A stretch of 64,000 nt of DNA from Euborellia annulipes (GCA_023213315.1 JAKCPI010005689.1:427270-491269); one strand, 5' to 3'; positions 1 to 12,808 are shown, counted from the first letter of the stretch. Program-made: numbers and translations. The notes: a model not told the origin generated them from the sequence alone.

Positions 1-90
1 TAGTGCAGCATCGTCCATGGACTGCATTGCCATTGCATTTGCACTGATAGCTAAAGAAGAAACTAAAGCAAGTTTAGTGAATATTTTCAT
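1..90 (-). CDS. filA: FilA-like secreted protein, N-terminus only
   Basis: Only the first 30 codons are inside the window; the gene runs off the left edge. The ATG at 90-88 follows a good ribosome binding site (GGGAGAG, complement of about 96-102). The peptide opens with a classic Sec signal (MKIFTKLALVSSLAISANA) and then MAMQSMDDAAL. This 'MQSMDD' start after a signal peptide is typical of FilA, the first protein of the Acinetobacter fil putative pilus cluster, which lies next to pabB in genomes I know. The rest of the protein and the fil operon cannot be checked here. Confidence 0.65.
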   Translation of the reverse strand, partial: MKIFTKLALVSSLAISANAMAMQSMDDAAL

Positions 91-445
91 TGAGCACTCT
101 CCCAAGAGCATTTATTTTTTGACTTTAACCACTCTATTGTCTCAAGTTGCATTTTTCTTTATATGGCAACCGAAACTTCCAATCCTTGAGTAGTTTTGCT
201 TAGCAATTACTAAATTACATCTACGTTACTTTTTGTTCAACTAGTGTTGTGCATTTTTTGCCAACTACCCGACAAACGGTACACTCAATTTATTTCGCTT
301 TTAGCCGCCAAATACAACTCCAATCCCCCACTAAAATTCGACTATTTTTTCAGCGAAAAGTACCTTCCTTATAAGTCTTCTCCCTGACGATCCACAAGTT
401 GTAGTAAACTAATATTTCCCTCATTAACTATTCTCTTATTCAAAA
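91..445. other. Intergenic region between divergent filA and pabB
   Basis: This 355-base gap has no credible open frame. It must hold the divergent promoters of filA (leftward) and pabB (rightward). I see AT-rich stretches but no promoter close enough to consensus, or of correct spacing, to name. No strong hairpin stands out. Confidence 0.5.
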
Positions 446-1805
446 ATGTCTCAGTTAAAGAAAAAAATCTCATTACATGGTAAAAATACTGCCGAGATTT
501 TAAAAAGTTTACAAGGATTAACTGGGCTCATTTATTTAAATGACAATAACCACCCTATTATTGGTTTTCTGCCTGAACAATACATTCTCATTCAAAATAA
601 GAATAATTTAATTTTTCAGCGTCAAAATTTTAATGAATATAAAAATATATCAAAATCGAATCAATTATTAGAATTTATTCAAATTAAAGAAAATGATTTA
701 AAAGAAAATAAAAATATTAAATCGGTAACAAGTTTTAACGGCGGTTACATGGGGTTTATTAGTTACGATTTTGCTGCACATCAATTTATTAATACTCAAA
801 CTCATATACAGCCATCTTTATTCTTAGGACAATATCGTTCTTTTTTAAAATATATAGATAATGACTGGTATTTTTTTAGTGATGAAGTAGATGCACCAGA
901 CCTATTCAAATACATTGAAAAGAAATTAGAGAATTTTAATTCTAATAAATCTGAAAATACATTTGAATTAAAGAATGCTATTCAACCAAGATGGTCTAAA
1001 GAACAATATTTTGAGGCTTTTAATAAAATACAAGAATATATTAAAGCTGGAGATTGCTATCAAATTAATTTAACCCAAGAATTTAAAGCCGATTTTAAAG
1101 GATCTTTATTAAATAAAGCTGAAGATTTATGGAATCTTACTAATGCACCATATGCAGGTTATTTAAAATTAGATCAATTTGAGTTATTAAGTTGTTCCCC
1201 TGAGCTCTTCATTGAATTCAATCAAAATAAACAAATTAAGACCAGACCTATTAAAGGGAACCATGCCTCGATATGAGGATAGTGAAAAAGATTTTATTTC
1301 TAAACAAACTTTAAAGAACTCACAAAAAAAGATCAGGCAGAGAATGTCATGATTGTTGATTTATTACGTAATGATTTGAGCATTTATGCCAATACCGGGT
1401 CGGTAAAAACAACGCAATTATTCGAGATTGAAAGTTTTAATCAAGTACATCACATGGTAAGTGAGATCGTTGCGACTCTTAAAGATGATATCAACCCGAT
1501 GCAAATGTTGCTCTCTGCTTTACCGGGGATCAATTACAGGAGCACCAAAAATTCGGGCAATGCAAATTATTGAAGAATTAGAAGAAGAAGCAAGAGGTGC
1601 TTATTGCGGGACATTAGGTTACTTCAATTTTGATGGAACGGGTCGCTGGAATATACTTATCCGCAGCTTTCAACAATATCAAAATCAGCTTTCTTTGTGG
1701 GCCGGCGGTGGTATTACGATTGCCTCAAATGCAGAAGCAGAATATCAAGAAAGCCTTGATAAAATCTCTGCCATGCTGAACTTGATGAACAGCACAGCAG
1801 AATAA
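446..1805 (+). CDS. pabB: Aminodeoxychorismate synthase component I, frame broken three times
   Basis: Makes 4-amino-4-deoxychorismate from chorismate with a glutamine amidotransferase partner, the first step to p-aminobenzoate and folate. The chorismate-binding core is clear: LKLDQFELLSCSPELF, then KTRPIKG, MIVDLLRNDLS, GSITGAPKIRAMQIIEELE and the C-terminal LWAGGGITIAS. Reading needs three frame changes: an extra A near 1259, a shift in the A7 run at 1324-1330, and a shift in the G4 run at 1525-1528. With these resolved the protein is about 452 residues, normal for PabB. It could be confused with TrpE, but the N-terminal region and single-gene setting fit PabB better. The breaks look like sequence errors, not decay. 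Confidence 0.88.
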
Positions 1806-1808
1806 AAC

Positions 1809-2895
1809 TTAAAGAATATCTTGTTTTAACGTTTGCACTAAACGCATATTCTGCTCATCAGTACCCACTGTAATACGCAAAAACTGATTAATACGAGGCT
1901 TATTGAAATAACGCACAATAATACCTTGTTCACGTAATTTCTGGGCGAGTTTGCCTGCATCATGGACTGAGTGTGAAGCAAAAATAAAGTTCGCTTTGGA
2001 TGGCAAAACTTTAAAACCCAAGGTAGTTAAGTCATCTACTAACTTTTCACGACTAGAAATAACTTTCTGTAGTTGTTCTTCAAAATAAGCCTGATCTTCA
2101 AAAGAGGCTACTGCGGCCGCAATTGCAAAACGGTCAATAGGATATGAATTAAAACTATTTTTTACAGCTTCAAGCGCCGCAATTAAATGTGGCTGAGCGA
2201 TTGCAAAACCAACGCGCAAACCAGCTAATGAACGAGACTTCGAAGTTGTTTGACAAACAACCAAATTCTCATAGCGATTTACTAAACTCACAGCAGACTC
2301 GGTACCAAAATCAACATAAGCCTTCATCGATCACCACCACCCGATCTGGATTTGCTTTTAAGATTTGCTCGATATCTGGCAAATCCATTGCAATACTGGT
2401 TGGTGCATTAGGGTTTGTAATAACAATCCCACCATTGGGTTGTATATAGTCCTTAGCTTCTATCTCGAAATTCTCATTAAGTGGAATTTCTTTAGTTTTT
2501 GTTCCAAAGAACTGACTATAAACTGGATAAAAACTATAAGTAATATCCGGATAAAGAATCGGTTCGTCTTGAAGGAAAAATGCTTTAAAAATATGAGCAA
2601 GTACTTCGTCTGAGCCGTTACCAACAAAAACTTGAGAAATCTCGATATTCTGTTGCTTAGCAATCGCTTGTTTTAAAGCTGTTGCATCTGGGTCTGGATA
2701 TAAGCGCAATGCATCAGCTTGCTGAGTTAAAACAGCTTGAACTGCTTCAACTACTTTTGGTGATGGCGGATATGGGTTTTCATTCGTATTAAGTTTCAAT
2801 AAATTCTGAATTTTAGGCTGTTCACCAGGTACATAAGGCTCTAATTCACGAACTTCTGGACTCCAAAAGCGCATTTGTGCTGTAGATAAAGTCAT
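1809..2895 (-). CDS. hisC: Histidinol-phosphate aminotransferase, one frameshift
   Basis: PLP enzyme of histidine synthesis that interconverts imidazole acetol phosphate and histidinol phosphate. The N-terminal part shows [12 protein letters not shown] and VGNGSDEVL; the second part carries the PLP lysine motif [16 protein letters not shown] and the C-terminal FLRITVGT. The frame breaks at 2321-2322, where one extra G (coding strand) turns the expected DEAYVDFG into DEGLC-stop. Without that base the gene encodes about 361 residues, full length. It lies 69 bases downstream of hisD, but an intrinsic terminator sits in that gap, so expression from the upstream his genes may be partial. Confidence 0.92.
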
Positions 2896-2905
2896 GGTCT
2901 TATCT

Positions 2906-2930
2906 CAAAAAAGGGCTGAAAATCAGCCCT
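2906..2930 (-). terminator. Intrinsic terminator or attenuator between hisD and hisC
   Basis: On the minus strand an 8-bp perfect stem (AGGGCTGA / TCAGCCCT, loop TTT) is followed directly by six T. It starts about 35 bases after the hisD stop and its T run ends about 11 bases before the hisC ATG. Stem plus U-tract in this order is a textbook Rho-independent terminator for transcripts coming from hisD. Confidence 0.8.
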
Positions 2931-2964
2931 GAGTAATAATTAAAACACTACAAGGTTTATAAAC

Positions 2965-4254
2965 TTATTGATAACGATAGCGTGCTGAGCGTGCATGGGC
3001 ATCTAAGTTCTCTTGAACTGCCAATATATCAGCTGTTTTAGCTAAGGTTTTAACCCCATCTTTCGAACACATAATTAGGCTCGAGCGTTTTTGAAAGTCA
3101 TAAACGCCTAATGGAGAAGAAAAACGAGCAGTTCCAGATGTTGGCAATACATGATTTGGGCCCGCACAATAATCACCGATTGCTTCAGGTGTATAACGCC
3201 CCATGAAAATTGCTCCAGCATGACGAATATCTTCGCTCATCGCTTCGGCATCATCTAGGCATAGTTCCAAATGCTCTGGTGCAACCTGATTAATCAACTC
3301 AATTGCTTCTGCACGGTCTTTGACTAATACCAATGCACCACGGTTTTCAATTGAGGTTCGCGCAATATCTGCCTTTGGCAATTCATTTAAATGCTTTTCA
3401 ATTGCCAACTCTACTGCATTGAGCAAAGCTTCATCTGGAGTTATGAAAATAGCTTGAGCCACTGTGTCATGTTCAGCTTGGGATAAAACATCCATCGCTA
3501 ACCAATCTGCATTATTCTCACCTTCTGCATATACTAAAATTTCAGAAGGTCCAGCAATCATATCGATGCCGACTTGACCAAATACAGCACGTTTAGCAGC
3601 TGCTACAAAACGATTCCCTGGCCCAGTAATTTTATCTACAGCCGGAATTGTCTGTGTACCATAAGCTAAAGCTGCTACGGCCTGCGCACCACCAATGGTA
3701 AAAACTCGGCTGACTCCAGCAAGGTAAGCTGCCGCAAGAACTAATGGGTTTAATTCACCATTTGGTGCTGGCACAACCATAATAATTTCGGGTACACCCG
3801 CAACATGAGCAGGTACTGCGTTCATTAGAACTGAAGATGGATAAGAGGCCAAACCACCAGGCACATAAATACCGACACGGTCTAGGGGCGTAACTTTTTG
3901 TCCTAGTGTATTGCCCAAATCATCTATATAAGTCCAGCTATCTTGTTTCTGAGCTTCATGAAATGTACGAATACGCTTTGCGGCTAACTCTAGAGCATCA
4001 CGAATTTCTGGGCTTAAACTGTCAAAAGCAGTTTTAAGTTGTTCTTGAGATAATTCTAAATCTGAAAATTGATGCGCAGGATGTCGATCGAACTGTTGAG
4101 TAAGCTTTAAAACATGATCATCACCATGCTGACGAACATCAGCAATAATTTGATCTACTGTTTGCACTAAATTAAGATCATTCACAGTTTCGAATGCTAA
4201 AAGCTCAGCAAAAACCTGTTTGAAGTTCTGATCTTGAGTCGATAAACGTCGCAT
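2965..4254 (-). CDS. hisD: Histidinol dehydrogenase
   Basis: Zinc- and NAD-dependent enzyme that oxidises histidinol to histidine in two steps, the last reactions of the pathway. Intact, about 429 residues from the ATG at 4254; an in-frame GTG at 4266 would add four residues. Family motifs include [64 protein letters not shown] (metal and active-site region) and [14 protein letters not shown] prefer the ATG because the family usually starts close to 'RRL'. The gene follows hisG after about 107 bases that contain a strong inverted repeat reaching to its start. Confidence 0.96.
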   Translation of the reverse strand: MRRLSTQDQNFKQVFAELLAFETVNDLNLVQTVDQIIADVRQHGDDHVLKLTQQFDRHPAHQFSDLELSQEQLKTAFDSLSPEIRDALELAAKRIRTFHEAQKQDSWTYIDDLGNTLGQKVTPLDRVGIYVPGGLASYPSSVLMNAVPAHVAGVPEIIMVVPAPNGELNPLVLAAAYLAGVSRVFTIGGAQAVAALAYGTQTIPAVDKITGPGNRFVAAAKRAVFGQVGIDMIAGPSEILVYAEGENNADWLAMDVLSQAEHDTVAQAIFITPDEALLNAVELAIEKHLNELPKADIARTSIENRGALVLVKDRAEAIELINQVAPEHLELCLDDAEAMSEDIRHAGAIFMGRYTPEAIGDYCAGPNHVLPTSGTARFSSPLGVYDFQKRSSLIMCSKDGVKTLAKTADILAVQENLDAHARSARYRYQ

Positions 4255-4261
4255 CAATTTA

Positions 4262-4315
4262 CCCACAAGGCGAAAAAGAAAAAGTAAGTTTACTCTTTTT
4301 CTAAGCGCTTGTGGG
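4262..4315 (-). promoter_or_regulatory. Inverted repeat just upstream of hisD
   Basis: The arms at 4262-4272 and 4306-4315 pair as CGCTTGTGGG with CCCACAAG(G)CG: ten base pairs with one bulged base. The loop holds a weaker inner pairing of A-rich and T-rich stretches. In the mRNA the 3' arm lies immediately before the hisD start and covers the GTGGG where a ribosome binding site would be. No long T run follows it, so it is less likely a terminator than a translational or mRNA-stability element. Function is inferred only. Confidence 0.5.
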
Positions 4316-4361
4316 CATCATCTAGCTTAACTATTGCAAAAGCATGATGGGAAATTGCTTT

Positions 4362-6308
<1,947 letters not shown>

Positions 6309-6560
6309 TTAAGCTCCGAAAAGGCTTGCTTTACGCCATTCATCTTTGGTCATTGCACGAATTGTTACTGCGTGAACTTCCCCACTTGCAATATAAGTAT
6401 TTAATGGTGCATAAACTAATTGTTGACGAGCCACTGTACGCTTACCTTCAAATTGATCATCCACAATACGGAGGTCAAATTTTCCAGCCTGTCCGCTCAC
6501 CGCTACTTCCGCTACTGGGAAAGCTTCTTTTAAAATTTGAGTGAGCTGTTCACTATTCAT
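6309..6560 (-). CDS. ibaG: BolA-family protein, IbaG type
   Basis: Small BolA/IbaG protein (83 residues from the ATG at 6560). BolA-like proteins pair with monothiol glutaredoxins around Fe-S clusters; IbaG has been linked to acid and envelope stress. Visible features are an N-terminal helix (MNSEQLTQILKEAFP), the KFDLRIV strand and GEVHAVTIRAMTKDEW. An upstream in-frame GTG at 6578 exists, but AGAGG lies eight bases before the ATG, so I chose the ATG. It leads the murA-hisG-hisD group with a 6-base gap to murA, the same ibaG-murA pairing seen in E. coli. Confidence 0.87.
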   Translation of the reverse strand: MNSEQLTQILKEAFPVAEVAVSGQAGKFDLRIVDDQFEGKRTVARQQLVYAPLNTYIASGEVHAVTIRAMTKDEWRKASLFGA

Positions 6561-6650
6561 TGCAAAGACCTCTGACACACCTAAGGGGTAAAACGGAGTA
6601 TTTTACTATAACTTTTTCCAAGAATTCAGTACGTGTTTCTATTTTATCAA

Positions 6651-6678
6651 TAAAAAAGAGGCTATCTTTCAAGCCTCT
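6651..6678 (-). terminator. Intrinsic terminator after hpf
   Basis: On the minus strand AGAGGCT and AGCCTCT form a seven-pair stem around an eight-base loop, followed by six T and then AT-rich DNA. It lies about 20 bases beyond the hpf stop and separates hpf from the ibaG group. Confidence 0.8.
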
Positions 6679-6697
6679 CTTAATTTCACAAAACTTC

Positions 6698-7036
6698 TTA
6701 AACAGAAACAGTAACTTGCGAATAAGTACATTGCATTTTACGATATCTTAATAATTGTTTTTTTAATTTTTCAGTCAATTTTTTAATTGAAGTATACATA
6801 TCATCAGCGGTTGCCTGAGCAAACAACTCAATCCCAGGCAATCTTACGATAGCCTCTGCAACATGATTTGAACTGCCCTTATGAGAGCGCTTATCAATTT
6901 GATGATCTTTCGTTAATTTAATCTGCATACTGTTCACCTGATCTAGGTGTTTCGTTAATTGATTAAATTTTGATTTAATATTTTCTTCTATAGCTGGTGT
7001 AATTGCTAAATGATGTCCACGAATCGTTATTTGCAT
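6698..7036 (-). CDS. hpf: Ribosome hibernation promoting factor
   Basis: HPF/RaiA-family protein that binds the 30S decoding region and promotes inactive ribosome dimers in slow growth. I chose the ATG at 7036 (MQITIRGHHLAITPAIEENI, 112 residues), preceded by AGGTGAGGGA; the longer frame from 7099 adds residues not seen in the family. The short length indicates the short HPF form. It lies downstream of rpoN on the same strand, the usual rpoN-hpf order, with a 167-base gap and its own terminator. Confidence 0.9.
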   Translation of the reverse strand: MQITIRGHHLAITPAIEENIKSKFNQLTKHLDQVNSMQIKLTKDHQIDKRSHKGSSNHVAEAIVRLPGIELFAQATADDMYTSIKKLTEKLKKQLLRYRKMQCTYSQVTVSV

Positions 7037-7203
7037 AATTCTATCCCTCACCTTTTTTAGGTTATTTAAAGAAGAACCAAAACAATTTAATGCTATCAAA
7101 AAGAAACTTAGAACAATTAAACCATTTTAGCGACTCCTCTTGGTGAAATTGAAATTTCATTATTTCGTAATAATGAATCTCTAGAATAGCCATACTTCAA
7201 AAT

Positions 7204-8652
7204 TCAGATCAAGACTTTTCTTTCAGACGATGAAGGAATATGTAACGATTCTCGATATTTTGCGACTGTTCTTCTTGCTACTTCAATTCCCTCATCTTTT
7301 AATAATGTAGCAATTACATTATCTGACAAAGGTTTACGCGGATTTTCACTTGCTACCAGCTTTTTAATCATTGCACGAATAGCAGTTGAAGAAGCCTCCC
7401 CTCCGGATGTAGTACCCACATGGCTAGAGAAAAAATATTTCAACTCAAAAAGGCCACGTGGAGTAAGCATATACTTATTTGTGGTTACGCGAGAAACTGT
7501 AGACTCATGCAATTCCACTTCTTCAGCAACATCTCGAAGAACCAGCGGTTTCATTGCTTCAGCGCCTATCTCTAAAAAAGATTTTTGATGCTCAACAATA
7601 CAGGATGCTACTTTTAATAGCGTTTTATGTCTTTCATCAATACTTTTAATAAAGTTTTTTGCCTCAAGCATCTGATTACGTAAATATAAATTGTCTTCAC
7701 TTTGATCTGCTCTACGAATCATACTAGAGTAAAAAGTATTAATTCTTAGTTTAGGTAATATATCTGGGTTTAGTTGAACCTGCCAATGCAAATCTTTTTT
7801 AGAAACCACTACATCGGGAATTTGATAATCTGATTCTTGTTTATCAAAATCCATCCCTGGATACGGTTTCAATGTTTTTAAAAGATTGATTGCAAACTTC
7901 AATTGATCTTTCGTTAGACCTGTCTGCTTGAGTAATTTATTTAGATCATTTGCTATTAAAAGTTCATAATGTTGCAATAGGCTTTTTGCTTCATTTAAAT
8001 ATTCAACGTCTTTCGATAAAAATTCGAGCTGTATTTTTAAACATTCTGCTAAATTACGTGAACCGATTCCTAATGGATCAAGTCTTTGAATATGCTTTAA
8101 AACAACTAAAACTTCATCTTCTTCTATCTCTTCTTCAATATCCATTTCATCCAATAATTGCTGTGATGCTAAAATGATTTCCTCTAATTCAGCATCCAAG
8201 AATCCTTTATCATCTAATGCATCAACAATACAGTAAGCAATTAATTGATCTATTTTAGAAAAGTGTAGAAGATTAACTTGTTCTAAAATATGTTCTTTTA
8301 AAGATAATTGAACTTGGCGATTATCCTCTCGCTCTTCAAACTCTGGAGTTGCCAAAGCAGTTGATTGATGAGTATAAATATCATCCCACTCAGTATCGAC
8401 TGGTAAATCATCAGGCAAATGATTTGCATTTAATTCAGTTGTTAAGTCATCTGATTCTTTACTTTCTAATGTAGACAGACTTTCTATTAATGACTCTTCT
8501 TCTATTTTTTCAAGTAAAGGATTACTATCTAGTTGGATCTGAATTTCTTGTTCAAGCTCTAAACTAGAGAGTTGTAACAAACGAATCGCCTGCTGCAATT
8601 GAGGTGTTAACGATAGAGAATTCGCAACTTTCAACCCAACAGATAATTTCAT
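7204..8652 (-). CDS. rpoN: RNA polymerase sigma-54 factor
   Basis: Alternative sigma factor recognising -24/-12 promoters and needing AAA+ activators. Intact, 482 residues. Region I is the Gln/Leu-rich start (LSLTPQLQQAIRLLQLSSLELEQEI), followed by an acidic linker (about 60-180), the core-binding domain, the helix-turn-helix around VAEEVELHESTVSRVTTNKYM, and the C-terminal RpoN box (ARRTVAKYRESLHIPSS, canonical ARRTVAKYRE). In many proteobacteria rpoN follows lptB; here its upstream neighbour is the end of an rRNA operon, so it must have its own promoter in 8653-9000 or depend on read-through. Confidence 0.97.
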   Translation of the reverse strand: MKLSVGLKVANSLSLTPQLQQAIRLLQLSSLELEQEIQIQLDSNPLLEKIEEESLIESLSTLESKESDDLTTELNANHLPDDLPVDTEWDDIYTHQSTALATPEFEEREDNRQVQLSLKEHILEQVNLLHFSKIDQLIAYCIVDALDDKGFLDAELEEIILASQQLLDEMDIEEEIEEDEVLVVLKHIQRLDPLGIGSRNLAECLKIQLEFLSKDVEYLNEAKSLLQHYELLIANDLNKLLKQTGLTKDQLKFAINLLKTLKPYPGMDFDKQESDYQIPDVVVSKKDLHWQVQLNPDILPKLRINTFYSSMIRRADQSEDNLYLRNQMLEAKNFIKSIDERHKTLLKVASCIVEHQKSFLEIGAEAMKPLVLRDVAEEVELHESTVSRVTTNKYMLTPRGLFELKYFFSSHVGTTSGGEASSTAIRAMIKKLVASENPRKPLSDNVIATLLKDEGIEVARRTVAKYRESLHIPSSSERKVLI

Positions 8653-8995
8653 ATATTTCAGATTCCATTAAACAAGCAAAAATCATGCCTATTCAATATT
8701 TATAACATATAGTTTCTATTTATCATATATATCAGTTTGAAATTTTCAGAAGAAAAAATAGTTTTTTTAAATTCAAAAGCCTTACAACAGAATAATGTTA
8801 TTGAATTAATTTTTAAAAATGTGTCCTCAAACAATTATAAATTTCTTTTTATTGTTGGGTATTTAAATCTTGTGCCGTGATAACTTTGAACTGCATAGGT
8901 AGAAGCCCAATTTTAATTGCTCTTATCATAAGCAAAGATCGAAATAGTATGAATTTTTTTAATTAAAAGCTCTTCAATATCATTTATTTCCCCAT
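8653..8995. other. Intergenic region between rRNA operon end and rpoN
   Basis: About 340 very AT-rich bases with no credible gene. It should contain the rpoN promoter (minus strand). A short imperfect inverted repeat is visible at about 8919-8935 (GCTCTTA / TAAGC). Nothing here is strong enough to name. Confidence 0.4.
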
Positions 8996-9029
8996 AAAAA
9001 AACACCCCCAACATCAGTTGAGGGTGTTT
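8996..9029 (-). terminator. Intrinsic terminator of the rRNA operon
   Basis: On the minus strand AACACCCTCAAC and GTTGGGGGTGTT pair over 12 positions (one T-G wobble) around the loop TGAT, followed by seven T. It starts 11 bases after the 5S rRNA. Confidence 0.9.
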
Positions 9030-9040
9030 TAGAATAATGA

Positions 9041-9154
9041 GCTGGCGATGACTTACTCTCACATGGGAAACCCCACACTACCATCAGCGCTAAGAGGTTT
9101 CACTTCTGAGTTCGGGAAGGGATCAGGTGGTTCACTCTTGCTATGGTCGCCAGC
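9041..9154 (-). rRNA. rrf: 5S ribosomal RNA
   Basis: The minus strand reads GCTGGCGACCATAGCAAGAG at its 5' end and finishes with the complementary CGCCAGC, giving the closing stem of 5S rRNA over about 114 bases. Internal GAACTCAGAAGTGAAAC and CCATGTGAGAGTAAGTCATCGC-like segments are typical of gammaproteobacterial 5S. It follows the 23S gene after about 190 bases and precedes the operon terminator. Confidence 0.96.
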
Positions 9155-9342
9155 ACAACTGGTATGGATACTTGCTTCGTTTTATTCACTTGGTGATACG
9201 ATGCGTTTTCCAAATCTTTACAGATGGGCTGATTGAGTCTTACTTTATTTTGTTCATTTTAGCTAAGTGTATAACTAAATCAAGTTGCTTTGCATATTAA
9301 TGAATCGATTGATGCCATATATACAACTGCTTGGGTGTTGTA

Positions 9343-9476
9343 TAGTCAAGCCTCACGAGCAATTAGTATTGGTCAGCTTCACATATCACTATGCTTCCAC
9401 ATCCAACCTATCAACGTCCTAGTCTCGAACGGCTCTTTAGAGGACATAAAGTCCTAGGGAAATCTTATCTTGAGGT

Positions 9477-9532
<56 letters not shown>

Positions 9533-9678
9533 GATGCGACTGGCGTCACAACCGGTACACCAGAGGTTCGTCCACTCTGGTCCTCTCGTACTAGGAGCAG
9601 ATCCTCTCAAATTTCCAGCGCCCACGGTAGATAGGGACCGAACTGTCTCACGACGTTCTAAACCCAGCTCGCGTACCT

Positions 9679-9729
<51 letters not shown>

Positions 9730-9785
9730 AGATGAGCCGACATCGAGGTGCCAAACACCGCCGTCGATATGAACTCTTGGGCGGT

Positions 9786-9861
<76 letters not shown>

Positions 9862-10267
9862 ACCTACTTTCGTACCTGCTCGACTTGTGGGTCTCGCAGT
9901 TAAGCGCGCTTTTGCCTTTATACTCTACGCGTGATTTCCGACCACGCTGAGCGCACCTTCGTACTCCTCCGTTACTCTTTAGGAGGAGACCGCCCCAGTC
10001 AAACTACCCACCAGACATGGTCCTCGCCCCGGATTACGGGGCAGAGTTAGAACCTCAACATTACCAGGGTGGTATTTCAAGGACGGCTCCATTGGAACTA
10101 GCGTTCCAACTTCAAAGCCTCCCACCTATCCTACACAAGTAAGGTCAAAGTTCAATGTCAAGCTGCAGTAAAGGTTCACGGGGTCTTTCCGTCTAGCCGC
10201 GGGTACACTGCATCTTCACAGCGATTTCGATTTCACTGAGCCTCTGCTGGAGACAGCGCCGCCATCA

Positions 10268-10349
<82 letters not shown>

Positions 10350-11140
10350 TGGGGCTTCGATCAAGAGCTTCGCTTACGCTAACCCCATCAATTAACCTTC
10401 CAGCACCGGGCAGGCATCACACCCTATACGTCCACTTTCGTGTTTGCAGAGTGCTATGTTTTTAATAAACAGTTGCAGCGGCCTGGTTTCTGTGGCTGTC
10501 ATCAGCTCAGGAAGCAAGTTCCATCACCAACAACAGCGTACCTTCTCCCGAAGTTACGGTACCATTTTGCCTAGTTCCTTCAGCAGAGTTCTCTCAAGCG
10601 CCTTGGTCTACTCGACCTGACCACCTGTGTCGGTTTAGGGTACGATTCCTGTGTAACTGAAGCTTAGAGACTTTTCCTGGAAGCATGGTATCAGCCACTT
10701 CGCTGTACAAGTACAGCTTGCTATCAGATCTCAGCATAGAGCACCCCGGATTTGCCTAAGATGCATGCCTACTTCCTTTCACCTGGACAACCAACGCCAG
10801 GCTGACTTAACCTTCTCCGTCCTCTCATCGCATTACACAGAAGTATTGGAATATTAACCAATTTCCCATCGACTACGCCTTTCGGCCTCGCCTTAGGGGT
10901 CGACTCACCCAGCCCCGATTAACGTTGGACTGGAACCCTTGGTCTTTCGGCGAACGGGTTTTTCACCCGTTTTGTCGTTACTCACGTCAGCATTCGCACT
11001 TCTGATACCTCCAGCATACTTCTCAATACACCTTCATCGGCTTACAGAACGCTCCCCTACCACTTGACTTAAAAGTCAAATCCGCAGCTTCGGCACATAG
11101 TTTTAGCCCCGTTACATCTTCCGCGCAGGCCGACTCGACT

Positions 11141-11192
<52 letters not shown>

Positions 11193-12024
11193 AGCTGTCT
11201 ATGCCTTCCCACATCGTTTCCCACTTAACTATGATTTTGGGGCCTTAGCTGGCGGTCTGGATTGTTTTCCTCTTGACTACGGACGTTAGCACCCGCAGTC
11301 TGTCTCCCGGATAGTACTCATAGGTATTCGGAGTTTGCATCGGTTTGGTAAGTCGGGATGACCCCCTAGCCGAAACAGTGCTCTACCCCCTATGGTATTC
11401 GTCCGAGGCGCTACCTAAATAGCTTTCGGGGAGAACCAGCTATCACCAGGCTTGATTAGCCTTTCACCCCTATCCACAAGTCATCCCCTGGCTTTTCAAC
11501 GACAGTGGGTTCGGTCCTCCAGTTAGTGTTACCCAACCTTCAACCTGCTCATGGATAGATCGCCTGGTTTCGGGTCTATACCCAGCAACTAAACGCCCTA
11601 TTAAGACTCGATTTCTCTACGGCTCCCCTATACGGTTAACCTCGCTACTGAATATAAGTCGCTGACCCATTATACAAAAGGTACGCAGTCACCGAACAAG
11701 TCGGCTCCCACTGCTTGTATGCATGCGGTTTCAGGATCTATTTCACTCCCCTCACAGGGGTTCTTTTCGCCTTTCCCTCACGGTACTGGTTCACTATCGG
11801 TCAGTCAGGAGTATTTAGCCTTGGAGGATGGTCCCCCCATATTCAGACAAGGTTTCACGTGCCTCGCCCTACTCGTCATCATTATGTGTGCCCTTTCGTG
11901 TACGGGAATATCACCCTCTACGTTCGCACTTCCCAGAGCGTTCCACTAAAACACACATAACTTAATGGGCTGATCCCCGTTCGCTCGCCGCTACTAAGGG
12001 AATCTCAATTGATTTCTTTTCCTA

Positions 12025-12059
<35 letters not shown>

Positions 12060-12233
12060 TTGCAACACTATGTATTCATGTTGCAATACCTACCTTAAAG
12101 TAGGTGGGTTCCCCCATTCAGAAATCTCCGGATCAAAGGATATTTGCCGCCTCCCCGGAGCTTATCGCAGGCTATTACGTCTTTCATCGCCTCTGACTGC
12201 CAAGGCATCCACCACATGCACTTAATTACTTGA
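9343..12233 (-). rRNA. rrl: 23S ribosomal RNA
   Basis: About 2.89 kb, the expected size. The 5' end on the minus strand reads AAGTGCATGTGGTGGATGCC, the universal start region. The peptidyl-transferase and sarcin-ricin regions lie in 9450-9900 (the complement of AGTACGAGAGGACC is visible near 9583). The two ends carry the complementary GTTGTATAGTCAAG and CTTGACTATACAAC, which form the RNase III processing stem of the precursor. I saw no intervening sequence. The exact mature ends are inferred to within a few bases. Confidence 0.97.
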
Positions 12234-12605
12234 CTATACAACCCCAAACAGTCGTTATTACCTACAAGGAGTAATAAGACATGATCAATGATTCCTCATC
12301 AATCTCTTACAGTTTGAAGTACTGTGTATTTAAACACTGTACAGCTTCAATCTAATTCATATACCAAAACGCTTGATTCAGTTAATTTGCTAGTTCTCAA
12401 TGAATTCCAAGATCAGAATTACTTCTTCTCTTTTCATTATTGAGTGAACAATTTATTTCAGACTCAATTTTGCCAATCTGTTAATGAATAAACATGCCTT
12501 CGTCAGGTCATGCTTAATACCGTGATACTTAAATCACAGAAGTTAATAAACCAAGATCTTAATCTTTATTTACTAATTTCTGTAATCCGAACTTCTCTTA
12601 AGTTC
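12234..12605 (-). other. Internal transcribed spacer, tRNA-Ala to 23S
   Basis: This roughly 370-base stretch is transcribed spacer of the rRNA operon. It includes the upstream arm of the 23S processing stem next to 12234 and AT-rich filler. No additional tRNA is visible. Confidence 0.8.
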
Positions 12606-12681
12606 TGGTGGAGACTAGGAGAGTCGAACTCCTGACCTCCTGCGTGCAAAGCAGGCGCTCTACCAACTAAGCTAAGTCCCC
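12606..12681 (-). tRNA. tRNA-Ala, anticodon TGC
   Basis: A 76-base cloverleaf on the minus strand: acceptor GGGGACT pairs with AGTCTCC, the anticodon loop TTTGCAC sits on a CCTGC/GCAGG stem, the T-loop reads TTCGACT, and CCA is encoded. It is in the usual place between tRNA-Ile and the 23S gene. Confidence 0.97.
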
Positions 12682-12737
12682 AGCTTACATCATCAGTTAT
12701 GTATCTTCTTTTCTATAACTTCAACCAGTCAAAGTCA

Positions 12738-12764
12738 TGGTGGGTCTGACAAGACTTGAACTTG

Positions 12765-12808
<44 letters not shown>

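Noticed and set aside
6326..6751. Plus-strand open frames opposite ibaG and hpf
   Set aside because: Antisense shadows without start signals; the minus-strand genes are clearly conserved.
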